Positions 9,656 to 20,649 of a stretch of 64,000 bases of DNA are shown here, piece after piece (positions within the stretch are counted from its first letter, which is position 1; every line of letters begins with the position of its first letter). The DNA comes from Capsicum annuum (taxonomy: Eukaryota > Streptophyta > Magnoliopsida > Solanales > Solanaceae). A model generated the notes under the pieces. That model was not told the DNA's origin. It ran no database searches and saw only the letters and a list, made by a program, of their open reading frames with translations. Where the stretch lies: positions 211,718 to 275,717 of the forward strand of contig NW_025856392.1 of the NCBI RefSeq assembly GCF_002878395.1, in the 5' to 3' direction. The position numbers and the translations under genes are program-made.

Positions 9656-10881
9656 GTGCTTCGGTGCCAAAATGACACTAAAAAACCCTAAGTGGGTCAC
9701 ACTTATGGAAAATTAGTGTCTGAGACTAACCCATTGTTCAATTACCATTTAGGAGTTATATCCCTCAATAAATGAGTAAAAATCAAGCATATTTAAGCTA
9801 AAATAAAGTCTCAAGCCAGTTGTTGTTTTAGGTCAAATAATGAAGAATTCAACACTATAAATGAAGGATTCATACCTTAAATGAGATTTTAATCATGAAT
9901 ATTCAAGTTATTCGAGCTTCCAATCATCAACCAAGACTCAATTTGAATTTTAAACACTCTATTAAGGTTTGTGGGACTCAAGACAATGGAGAAGTTGCCA
10001 ATTTTCAACTAAGAAGGGCATTTAAATATCACTTCCTAGGCCCTCAATTCAAGCGATTGCAAACTCACGGTCTGCGATCACAGTGTCATGATTGCGATAC
10101 ATCCTCCCTAATCACAGTACCTTTGTTTCTCTTAATAATAGCTGAAACTTGGAATATATTCCATGTTTCGACCAATGCCTTGGGATGTATCTGGAATCCA
10201 ATATGATTAAACAAAATATTCAACCATACTATTTTTAATATTCTGGATGTGTTGGAAATATTGGATTTTCCATCCAAGGTCATTTTGAACAAATGTGGGG
10301 CCCATATCTAAATTTCTAATTTATCAACTTTTCGACCAGTAGGTCAAAATAAGTTTGGGTACAACGGGACTTGAACCCAATGTCTACCTAACCTAAAATT
10401 GATATTCTAGAGCTGATGCCATAGTTAGAATAAACATCTAATATCATTTTATTGAGGTTTTTACTTGGTGGTCATTTGGTATAAACGAAGACTTATAAAT
10501 AAGAAAATAATTCTAAAATCCAAATGTACTATCCGGTAACCAAACTATCAGTTCCAGCAAGTCATAAATGACTTGGGGAAGCTATGAAAAATCTCCAATG
10601 CTGAAAATAAGCAAAATCACAAGAAAAAACCTATAGGATCACTACATGAGCCTAGGTCTATCTTATTTGAGCATATATTGAGCTATTAGTTTGTGTATAG
10701 TAGACTTTAGAATTTGTGATCAAGTACTAAGGGGTGAGTCTAAAAGGGGTACCTTAGGTTTTAAGGATTTTAAGATTTGATGATTATATTTCTGTTCTGA
10801 GAATCAATGACTTGATTTAGTTGATACTGCATGAGGTTTATAACTAAAGAACATTAATTCACCCTTGGATAATTAAGATAT
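9656..10881 (+). repeat. gypsy LTR-derived sequence
   Basis: This non-coding stretch contains the same order of words as 400-600 and 63170-63320, for example GTGGGGCCC followed by a pyrimidine-rich tract. It also has a cluster of GCGATCACAG-type words at 10033-10122. Short ORFs at 9895-10206 and 10086-10292 overlap on opposite strands and look accidental. The LTR of element 1 begins directly after it. Confidence 0.45.
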
Positions 10882-12930
10882 TGTTACACCCTGAGTTTTT
10901 GGTCCTTTAGAATTTCTAAAATTTTATTCATACTCTTTTGAATATGACTCCCCTGATAAGTCGTAAGGAGTCATGACCTATTGCAAGGACTCAATCATAA
11001 CTTAATCAAACCAATTGTCTTAGTATTCTGCTTTGAGTACAAATAGCTCTTAACTAGTCATTAAAACTTCTTACGGGTCGTAAGGACCACATCTTCAGGT
11101 GTCTAAAAAGTTTAGCCCAAGGCATTGTCTTTATTATGACTTGAGGCCATGAGTCATAAAGACTTATGAAGAGTCATTATGTCCAAGTCATAGGGTATCA
11201 AGTATGTCGTCTAAAATTTTAATTATCTTGAGTACGAGAAGTTGTTATAAGTCATTAAGTATGGTTACGAGTTGGTGTTATTAATTGTATCTAGAGCTGT
11301 ATGGGGTTTTAGACGTTCTGACTTAACTACGACTAATTGTAAGAAGTTGTAATGTGTCTATACTATTCCTATTGTGACTTATAGTCACTTGCGATAATTT
11401 ACAATCTTTTTATTAAGGGCACATTAGATATTTCCTCTCTACCCTAATTGTAACCCATAACCTATGACCATATTGGGGACCCCATTAGCATTATTAACTC
11501 TCTAACACTTTCAAAAATCTCTCTTCAATTCTATCAAGAAGTCATAAATAGGGTTTCTAAGAAGTAGTTTACCCTAGTGCTTAAGCGTTGAATTCCTTTT
11601 GTAAAACTTGTTATTTCAGGTATGTTACTATTCTGTCATTGTTAATTAGTTAAAAGCATATGTTTTAAATTATTGTTTATGAGATATTTATGTTTGCTTT
11701 GAAATAATGGTTGAGGATTTTTGAATGCTTATTGATTGAATAATGTTTTCCTATTATTTACATATATTATTTATGCTTTATTGTGGTTTGAACTTGTAGG
11801 TACATAGATACAGTTAATGATTAGGGAATTATGATTTTCCCAAACCTGTAACTTTTAAAGTGATTATGACCTCAACCCCATATTGTGATATTAGTTTTTA
11901 ATTTTGAGTAATATAGAAATTTTTAAAATTGAACCAAAGGGGTTTTAAAATTCCCAAAGGAATGATAATTTTTTGGTCATGTTGATATTACCTTACAAGT
12001 GTAGTTGGTATGATGATACCAATAATAAATGCCTTAATATGTATTGTGGTTCAATGAATGTGACTATGTGAAAAATATTTAATTGGGCTTTAATGGGGGT
12101 TGTGTAGCTGAATCATTAATGTGGAGGTCCGAGTGACCTATACTGAAAACTGTCTATGCAGATGTAGGAGTTTAATTGACTAGGCAAATTCGAGCCTCCC
12201 CAATTATTGTTGAATGATTTGCGTGTTTAAGGCCTTCGTACATTATTACTTGATCGAGTACTTAAGTCACCTTAGTATATGATTGGGAGATTTAAGTCCC
12301 CTGTGCATTTTATGAGAATATTCTTTAATTTACTAGCTACACGTACTAGGTCCCGACATATATGTAAAAGCTGGGGCCCATATAGCCTGTGGATACATGT
12401 TATGACAATTGAGCTACACAACCCAGGCTAAAGTTTTAAAGTGCATGGTAAGCCTTATTCCAACATGTGATATATCTATATGTATCTACATTTTATTATG
12501 GACATTTGTTTTGAAAGATTTTATACTATTAATTATGCCATTGTATTATCCTTATCCCTGAGCTACATGCTAGTGTTCACCCCACTATCTATCTTTGAAT
12601 ATTGTATCCCTACGTGATAAATAACTAGAGCATCTTGTACTTTTTCAATGAAGAGTTAGGTCATTCAGCTCTATCTATTAGTTCATGGTGTTGTGGTGAA
12701 GTGCTAAGCTTCCATTTCTCGAAAGGCTTAGGCATTTCTCAAATTTTCACTCATATGGTAATCTATCAGAATTAAGAATATATCCCAGCCAAGATTGGTT
12801 TTTTCTTCTTATTTAGAAGTCTATGTTTGGATTACTGTGAGTATTGGGTGAAGTTGGTCGATTGGTTGGCCATTCATCAATCGTCGGTTATAGACATGTT
12901 TTAATTTTCTTTAAGCTTTTTGCATGCTAT

Positions 12931-12966
<36 letters not shown>

Positions 12967-13082
12967 CAGAATTAATCCAACATTGGGGGATTTTGTGTTT
13001 GGTTTGTTAGGTGCAGGTGGTGATCTCCAGTCCACATGTGATTTGACATACCCATCAAGGTCAGGATGTTGTTTGGGTTATG
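10882..13082 (+). repeat. 5' LTR of element 1
   Basis: It begins TGTTACACCCTGAG and ends at about 13082 (GGGTTATGA), just before the primer site. It contains a word cluster around AGTCGTAAGGAGTCAT (10956-11400), a splice-donor-like CAG|GTATGT at 11617-11625, and a TA repeat at 12932-12963. About 0.9-1.0 kb of it (roughly 11780-12790) is absent from the 3' LTR. Confidence 0.75.
12932..12963. repeat. TA microsatellite
   Basis: A pure TA tract within the 5' LTR, absent at the matching place in the 3' LTR (about 19310). Confidence 0.85.
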
Positions 13083-13089
13083 AAAAAGA

Positions 13090-13101
13090 TGGTATCAGAA
13101 C
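13090..13101 (+). other. primer-binding site (tRNA-Met) of element 1
   Basis: TGGTATCAGAAC matches the common site at 11 of 12 positions and follows the LTR end by a few bases. Confidence 0.8.
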
Positions 13102-13292
13102 CTAGGTTTAGTGATATTGGGTGTCCAATAAAGTTATGTCTAGTAGAGTCTTATTTATGGGTGTGTAGCTTGCCACACTTATTAGGGAGAGGCTATGAGA
13201 CATTTAGGAATGTTTCCCTTTCTTGTTGTTCTATTTCAAGATATAGAGTCTATGTTCTTGAATCTCTTTTAATTTTAGTGTGTTAGCTTTTC

Positions 13293-14530
13293 AAATACTG
13301 CCTCCTAAAAGATCTAATACTTATGAAAACTCTTCTATTTAGTCTTAGGAAAATGTGGATGGAGGTTCTCCTTCTCTAGGAGTTGTAGCTCGGTCTAGAG
13401 TCGCTGCTTCTGATTGCACCAAGAGAGGTCTACCGATTCTACCTATACCTACTCAAGGACCCTAGGTTGGTGTGTCTAATATTTATTTTTAGTAGTTAAT
13501 TCATTTACTTACCCAGTTGGTGAAATTCCAGACTAAGTGTGTCACTTCTGTTGCTCCACTATCTGAGGTCATTAGGGTTGGCCAATTTATGATGTTAAGT
13601 CCTTCTTTTCTCGTTTATTTGAAAGTTGAGGAAAATTCTCAAAACTATATTGATAAGGTAAAAATATCTTTCGTGTGAAGCATGCTAATAATGTGGAGGG
13701 TATAGAGTTTGCTGCTTATCAGTCAAAGGATGTAGATACCAATGGTATGAGGAGTGGGAATATTCTAGGGGTGATAATGTTGGTTATACTTTATGGGATT
13801 ATTTTTGTAATACTTTCCTTGATTGGTTATTTCTATAGGAGTTGAGAGAGGTAAAGGACAAGAAGTTTATGAATATGAAGTGAGGGAGTATGTCAGTAAA
13901 GGAATATGCCTTCATGTTTTATCTATTATTAGATTATTCCTTATAGTTGGTTTCTATCATGAGGTCTAGAATGATGAATTTTTCCCTGGGTTGTCTCGTG
14001 AGTTAATCTTGGAGAGTAAGCCTACCTTGTTGAACAAAGATATTAACATCTCTAGACTTTTGGTGTATATGCAATAAGTGGAAGTAGAAAATAAGAAGCA
14101 AGTAGAGATGAGAGAAAGGCAGAGTTAAAAGTTTAACCATTTGGATCAGGGTAGTGGTCATCAACAATGTGGTACAGATGGTGGAAGGTTGTCAAAGAAG
14201 AAAAATAAAGATATCAGAAGATTGTCATTAATTGTATGATAGTGGGTTTAGAGATAAAGGAGCCCAGTTGCAGGCTAGTGAGGCTTATCAACACCATCGT
14301 ATCCTTTTTGTAGATTTTGTGTTAAGGTATGTTGGGGTTTTTGCTAGGTAGGCAGGAATACGTGTTATAAATGTTGTTACATTAGTCATATGTAGAGGGA
14401 TATTTTTCTAAGATTGATTCTAGGGAAAATAAAATTCCTATTGCCATTTCGCCAGCTCTCGCACCAAAAGTGCAACTTCCGCTTTTGGCTATGGCACTAG
14501 TCAGAATTGTTTCTACACTCTTTCTGCTAG
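13293..14530 (+). pseudogene. gag of element 1, degenerate
   Basis: Gag would form the virus-like particle. The start region reads CTGCCTCCTAAAAGA at about 13298, where sibling elements have an ATG, so the start codon is lost. The capsid region is recognisable near 13880-14080 (SMSVKEYAF, then a hydrophobic core) but is split by TGA and TAG stops. The zinc knuckle near 14352 reads CYKCC...H with a stop after the His region. Splice-acceptor-like TTTTAG and GTTAG precede the start at 13278 and 13286. It is non-functional. Assignment rests on order and on similarity to the gag remnants at 25733 and 57552. Confidence 0.6.
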
Positions 14531-14549
14531 TCAAGATTCTTAGGTTTCC

Positions 14550-17500
14550 ACCGATGTTGTTAATGTTATGATTAAGCTCAATTCTTGTGATGTATATTGT
14601 CTACTTGATCATGGTTCTACTTTCTTTTATGTCACCCCTTATGTGGCTATTTCTTTTGGTTTTGATCTCGAGTGTATTTTGAATCCCTTCTCTGTGTCCA
14701 ACCCTGTGGGTGAATTCATTATTGCTAGAAAGGTCTACATGGTCATTTTATATAGGTCCATAGTAGGGAGACGTTGGTGGATCTAATTGAGTTGGAAATG
14801 TTAAACTTCGATGTGATTTTGGGGATAGATTGGTTCCATTTATGCTATGCATCTTTTGATTGTCGGACGTGATGGGCCAGTTTTCATATCCAAAATAATT
14901 CGGGAATGAAATTGGAAGGTAGTTCACTAGTACCTAATGGAAGGTTTATTTCATATCTTAGAGCCCAAAAATTATTTTCTAAAGGGTACCTCTATAACTT
15001 AGTGCATGCTATGGATTCTAGATCTAAAGGTTATTCTTTGCAGACTTTTCCTATGGTTTGTGAATTTCCCAAGGTGTTTCTTGATGATCTTCCTAGTATT
15101 TCTCCCAATAGGAAAATTTATTTTGGGATTGATCTTCTTTTGAGCACAAATCCTATTTTTATTCCTTTTTCCAAAAAGCTTTAGCCGAGTTGAAAGAACT
15201 CAAGAAGTAGTTGAAATATCTTCTTGACAAATGTTTTATCTGCCCTAGTGTCTCTTCGTGAAGTGGTCCTATTCTTATCATATGTAAGAAGGATGGTTCC
15301 CTTTGAATGTGCATTGGTTACCGCCAATTAAATAAGGTGACTGTGAAGAATAAGTACCCACTTTTGAAAATTGATGATCTATTCGATCAGCTTTAGGGTG
15401 TTAAGTTCTTTTCTAAGATTGATCTTTGGTCGGGTTATCATAAGTTTAATATTAAAGGGGGTGATATCCCCAAGTGTTTTTTCTAAATGTGGCGTGGTCA
15501 CTTTGAGTATTTGGTTATATCGTTTGGTTTGATTAATGCCTTGAAAGAATTTATGGATCTTATGAATCGGGTTTTACGTTAGTTCTTTGATGTTTTTGTT
15601 ATTTTCTTTATTGAAGTCATTTTTGTCTATACCAAGAGTGAGGTAGATCATGTCGATCACCTTCACCTTTTGTTGTAGACCCTAAAGGATCAAAGTTTGT
15701 ATGCAAAATTCTCTAACTGTGAGTTATGGATGAATGTTGTGAGTTATCTAGGTTATGTTGTTTAAAGTGAATGGATCATAGTGGATCTATAGAAGGTTAC
15801 AGTGGTTAAGAATTAGCCTAGACCCATAATGCAATCTAAGATTCGGATCTTTTGGAGTTTAGCCTACTACTATAGAATGTTTGTGGAAAGTTTCTCTTCT
15901 ATTACTATTATGATGAGTAAATTGACTCAGGAGAAGGTGAAATTCTAGTAGTTTGATGATTGTGATGGTAGTTTTAAGAAGTTGAAGGATAAGTTGACTC
16001 TAACTCCCCTCTTCACTCTGCTTAAGGTTGCTGATGGTTTTATTATCTATTGTGATACATCCCAGGTGGGACTAGATTATGTGTTAATGTGGTATGGAAA
16101 GGTGGTTGCTTATGCTTCTATATAGTTGAAAGTTCATGAGATGACTTATCTGACCCATGATTTGGAGTTGTTAGCTATGGCGTTTGCATCATGGATTTCG
16201 TGTTATTATTTATATGAGTTCCTTGTTGATACTTGTTCTGATCATAAGAGCCTACAATATATGTTCACCCTAAAAGAATTGAATCTTAGGTAAAGGATAT
16301 GGTTTGAGTTTCTCAAGGATTATGACAACAGTCTTCACTATCATCTAGGTAAAGCTAACGTGGTTGTTGATATACTTAGCAAGTTGTCCATGTAAAGCTT
16401 GTCTCACATGGATGAGTAGAAGTGGGATTTAGTGAAGGATATTAACCATTTGGATAATCAAGGTGTTCACCTCCTAGAATCTGAGAATGGTGGTATGGTT
16501 CTTCAAGAGGTGGCAAAATCACCTCTTAGTGCTTAAGTAAAGGAGAAGTAGATGTTTTATCCTATTCTGATATAAATAAAGAATGATGTAGGTAGGCAAA
16601 AAGTGATGGTTTTTGAGAGTAGTGGTGATGGTATCTTGAGGTACCAAGGTAGATTATGTATTCTCAATACTGATGGGTTGAGAGGGAGAATTTTGGCCGA
16701 AGCTTATGAGTATCTCAAAGAGATTTATTTGTTATAGAATATGAAGCAAAAAGTGGTAAATTTTATGGCTAAGTGCATGGTGTGTTAGCAATTGAAGGTA
16801 AAGCACTTAAGGTCTGGTGGGTACACTCAGGAGATTGATCTATCAGTATGGCAAAGGGAGATAGTTAATATATATTTTGTTACGGTTTCTCTGAAGTCTC
16901 ACCAATAGTTTGATTTGATTTGGGTCATCATAGATTGGATGACGGTGTATGCTCACTTCTTACGAGTAAGGACTAATTTATCTTTTGAGGATTATGCCAA
17001 GATATTCATTCAGGATATCATGAAGTTGCATGGTAATCCAGTTTCCATCATACTTGATAAGGGTACCAAGTTCTCATATCACTTTTGGAGATTGTTCTAG
17101 TTAGGTTTGGGGACTAAGGTATCCCTTAGCACTGTTTTCCACCCGCAGATGGATGGCCAAGAAAAAAGGACAATTCATGCCTTGGAAGATTTTCTTCAGG
17201 ATTGTGTTTTTGATTTTGAGGTAGTTGGTTACCACTATCATGTCATAGAATTTGATTACAATAATAGTTATCACTCTAGAATAAGGATGGGTCCATTTGA
17301 GGCCTTGTATGGTAGGAGGTATAGATATCCTAGTTGGTGGTTTGAGGTTAGTTAAAATAAGTTATTTGGTTTGAATCTTGTTCACCAAGCAAATGAGAAA
17401 GTGAATGTGATTCGGGATAGACTTAAGGCCGCCCAAACTCACAAAAAGTCCTATGCAGATATAAGGCAATGGGATTTGGAGTTTAGTGTTGGTGATAGGG

Positions 17501-17925
17501 TATTTCTAAAGATGTCTCCCATGAAGGGAGTGACATGATTTTATAAAAATGGGAAACTCATTCCCCGTTATGTTTTTCTATACATGGTTTTAAAGAGGGA
17601 TGGTAATGTCACATATTAAATAGAGTTTCCTTCTAGTTTATGATCGATTCATCTGGTGTTTTATTTTTAGATATTAAGAAAGTATGTGGGTGATAATTCA
17701 ATGGTTGTTCCCTTAAAGGAGGTTGGTATTTTAGATTTATTTTCCTATGAGGAGGTCTTAGTTGAGATTTTTGATCGGCAAGTCTATCAGTTATAAACAA
17801 AAGAGGTGGTTTCAGTAAAGGTTCTTTAGAGAAACCAAAAGGTTGAGAAAGACTCTTGGGAAACGAAAAAGGACAAGAAGTCCAAGTATCCATTATTTTT
17901 TCCTATTTTGGATAATTGTGCTTGA
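14550..17925 (+). pseudogene. pol of element 1: protease, RT, RNase H, integrase, chromodomain
   Basis: The protease site reads CLLDHGSTFFYVTPY at about 14600. RT spans about 15070-15850 with the catalytic box altered to FIEV (about 15607-15618, two Asp lost). RNase H runs 16020-16390 and ends in a degenerate VDILSKLSM segment. The integrase zinc region is near 16690-16800 and the catalytic core near 16915-17330, with Asp in IIDWMT, Asp in ILDKGTKFS and Glu in GQEKRT. A GPY-like segment (GKLIPRYVF) lies near 17550, and a chromodomain-like tail (ILDRQVY...KVL...W) ends at TGA 17923. Many TAG stops stand where Gln is expected. The order with integrase after RNase H defines Ty3/gypsy, and the tail defines a chromovirus. 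Confidence 0.8.
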
Positions 17926-18090
17926 GGTATGTATATTCCTTAACATCTTTGTTTTCTAACTTTGTTAAAGGAAATGGATATTTCCTTGGCGTCTTGGTTT
18001 TATGTTATTATAAAAGGTAAGAGTAGTGGTATGTGGAATCAAATCATGCTAATAAATGCCTTGTCCTATTATTCGAGGATGAATGATCTT

Positions 18091-18101
18091 AAGGGGGGGA
18101 A
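18091..18101 (+). other. polypurine tract of element 1
   Basis: AAGGGGGGGAA lies immediately before the 3' LTR start TGTAATGCC. It is the plus-strand primer site and fixes the LTR boundary. Confidence 0.85.
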
Positions 18102-19441
18102 TGTAATGCCCCAGAATTTTAGTCCTTGTGAATTATTGAAATTTTATCCTCACAATCCTAACTATGGCTCCTCTGATGAGTTGTAGGGAGTCATGATAGG
18201 TCATAAGGACTCATTCGTAATTTAATCCGAACAAGTGTCATAGCATTCTGCTCTTAGTATGAGTGGTTCTCAACTAGTTATCAAGACTTATTATGTGTCA
18301 TAAGGACCAAATCGTAAGGTGTCCATAAAGTTTTGCCCAAGACATTTTATTTATTATGACTTGAGTCCACGAGTCGTAAAGGCTCATGATGAGTCGTTAT
18401 GTCCTAGTCGTAGGTTGTACAGTTTGTCATCCCAAATTGTTGTTGTCTTGAGTACAGGAAGTTGTTAAGAGTATTTAAGTGTATTTATGAGTTGGTGGTA
18501 TAAATCACAGCCAGAGCATTATGAGGTATTGGTGGTTCTTTCTTGACTATCACTCTTTGTAATGACTCTTAATGTGTCTATACGAGTCGTATAGTTATTC
18601 GTAGTCACTTGCGAGAATTTTCAATCTTTTAATTAATGGCACTTTGGACATTTCCACGCTAAATCAATTGTAAACCATGACCTATAACCCTATTGGAGGT
18701 GCCTTATTAGCATTGTTAACTCACTAAAACACTTTCAAAAAGCTCTCTTCAATTCTCTCAAGTAGCCATACTTAGGGTTTCCAAAAAGTAGTCCATCCAA
18801 GGGCTTAAAGGTTGAATTACTTTTGTGACACTTGTTATTTCAAGGATGTTACTCTTCTGTCATTGTTAATTTTGTAAAATCATATGTTTTAAAATATTGT
18901 TCATGAGATACTTATGTTTCTTTTGAAATAAGGGTTGAGGGTTTTTGAATGCTTATTTATTGAACAATGTTTTACGTGGTTTACAAATGACTATTCATGC
19001 TTTAATTGTGGTGTAATGGTGAAAAGGTTCATGGTGTAATGGTGAAAAGGTGATTTTCCATTTCCTGGAAACACCATCTTTCATTCTTAGATTTGAGTTA
19101 ATAGTTTCCTTCATTATCATTAACACTATCATTTTCATTCTTGCTGTCATCTGTTGGAGTCAGCGACATGTCCCGACTAAGATTGTCTTTGGCTCTTTGT
19201 TTAGTAGGCTTTGTTTTGATTACTGTGAGTATTGGGTGATGTTGGTTGGTTGGTTATCCAGTCATCGGTTATAGAAATGTTTTGATTTTCTTAAAGCTTT
19301 TTACAAGTTATCATGTTATGTGTTTGAAATTCATCCAACTTTAGGGGATGTTGTGTTTTGTTGGTTAGGTGTAGGGGTGATCTCTGGTCTGCGTGGGATT
19401 TGAGATACCCATCACGGCTAGGCCCTAGTTTAGGTCATGAT
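18102..19441 (+). repeat. 3' LTR of element 1 (internally shortened)
   Basis: It aligns with the 5' LTR from its first base to about 11780 and again from about 12790 to the end. In between it carries about 140 unrelated bases, including a 19-base word, TGGTGTAATGGTGAAAAGG, duplicated at 19009-19027 and 19032-19050. The splice-donor word is degraded here (TTCAAGGATGTT). Confidence 0.75.
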
Positions 19442-19640
19442 CGAGGTATAGAGGTTTGAGGCATTATTACTGGTGGAATGGCATAATAAAAGATGCAACA
19501 GATTTCATACCTTAGTATTTGTGTTGCCAGTAGTGAAATGTCAAGCATCTGAGACCCAGTGGGTTTTGTCAGAGATTACCCAGTCCTGAGTGGAAGTAGA
19601 AGCAGATTAATATGGTATCTGTGAGTGGGTTTCCTAGCAT
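19442..19640. other. short stretch without a recognised gene
   Basis: Sequence between the 3' LTR of element 1 and the integrase remnant. It may be further pol sequence of the next element, but I see no motif to support that. Confidence 0.3.
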
Positions 19641-20640
19641 GTCTCATGGTTCTTATAACATTTGGATCATCATAGATTGGTTGACAAATTCAGCTTATTT
19701 CATCCCTATACATATTTCCCTTAATGCAAGGAGGTTGGCTCACATCCATGCTTGAGATATAGTTTTTCTTCATAGTGGTTCCTTGTCTTGTATATAAGAT
19801 AGAGGCTCAATTTTAACTTCTAGATTTGGGAGGACTTTTCCAAGAGGGGTTGAGTACTTTATTTTACCTTAGTATAGCTCTCCCCAGATTGATGGGCAAT
19901 TGGATATGTTATGGAGTTTAGAATCAGTGGGAACATCATTTAGGCTTATAAGAGTTTGCTCATAATAATATCTACTGTTTGAGTTTTTAGATGTCTCAAT
20001 TTAAGGGATTTTATTGTAGGCATATCGATCTTTCATTGGTTGGCATGATATTTTTAAGTTTAGTCCCTGCTGTACAAACTTTGTTCGTGAGGCTATGGAT
20101 ATGGTTGGGTGATTTAAGATAGAATACAAGTAGCACAAAGTAGGCAGAAGAGCTATAGTGATTGTACGGTTCATGCTTTGAAGATTGGAGTTGGTTTTTT
20201 GATTTTCTTTGACTGTCACCCATAAAAGGAATGAAAAGGTTTGGGACTTGGGGAAAGCTCGATCAAGGAATATTGGGTTATTTGAGATACTTTAGACAGT
20301 TGGGAAGGTACTTAATGAAATGGACTTGTCCCCTTAATTTTCATTATTTCATATTATTTTTCATGTATCTATGCTATGTTTATGTAGTGTGGATGAGTCA
20401 TATGTGCTTTATTAAGACTCAATTCAATTGGATGATTGGTTGACCTTTTTGGATGAACCAGTTTCTATATTAGCCACAGATGTCAAGAGGTTACATTCCA
20501 GAGATTTTCTGGTGGTTAAGGTTCAGTGGAGACATTACCATATTTAGTAGACAAAGTGGGAGATCGATAGTAATATACTATCTCAGTACTCCTTCTTGTT
20601 TGGGCCTTTTGGTAATTCTTGATCCCTTACTTTCACGAAC
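19641..20640 (+). pseudogene. integrase and chromodomain remnant of a second chromovirus
   Basis: Translation from about 19655 gives IWIIIDWLTNSAYF, the first catalytic Asp region of a gypsy integrase. At 19880-19985 come the HPQ-D-GQ and EFAHNN regions in shifted frames. Near 20240 KLDQGILGYLRYFRQLG matches the GPY/F module, and at 20430-20600 a QLDDWLTF...VKVQWRH segment with a Trp-Glu pair matches the chromodomain end. Frames shift several times. Protease, RT and RNase H are missing, so the element was truncated from the 5' side before or during insertion of element 1. Confidence 0.7.
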
Positions 20641-20649
20641 AAAAGTCCT

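Larger units (their letters stand above)
10882..19441 (+). mobile_element. Ty3/gypsy chromovirus, element 1 (two LTRs, dead)
   Basis: The element has a 5' LTR starting TGTTACACC, a tRNA-Met primer site at 13090, degraded gag and pol in the order protease-RT-RNase H-integrase-chromodomain, a polypurine tract at 18091 and a 3' LTR starting TGTAATGCC. The GPY-type integrase tail and chromodomain remnant place it among chromoviruses (Tekay/Del-like). I could not identify a matching target-site duplication, and the two LTRs differ greatly, so the insertion is old. Confidence 0.8.

Noticed and set aside
9895..10292. Overlapping ORFs on both strands (103 and 68 residues)
   Set aside because: They overlap in LTR-derived sequence with a repeated word cluster, and no protein family is recognisable.
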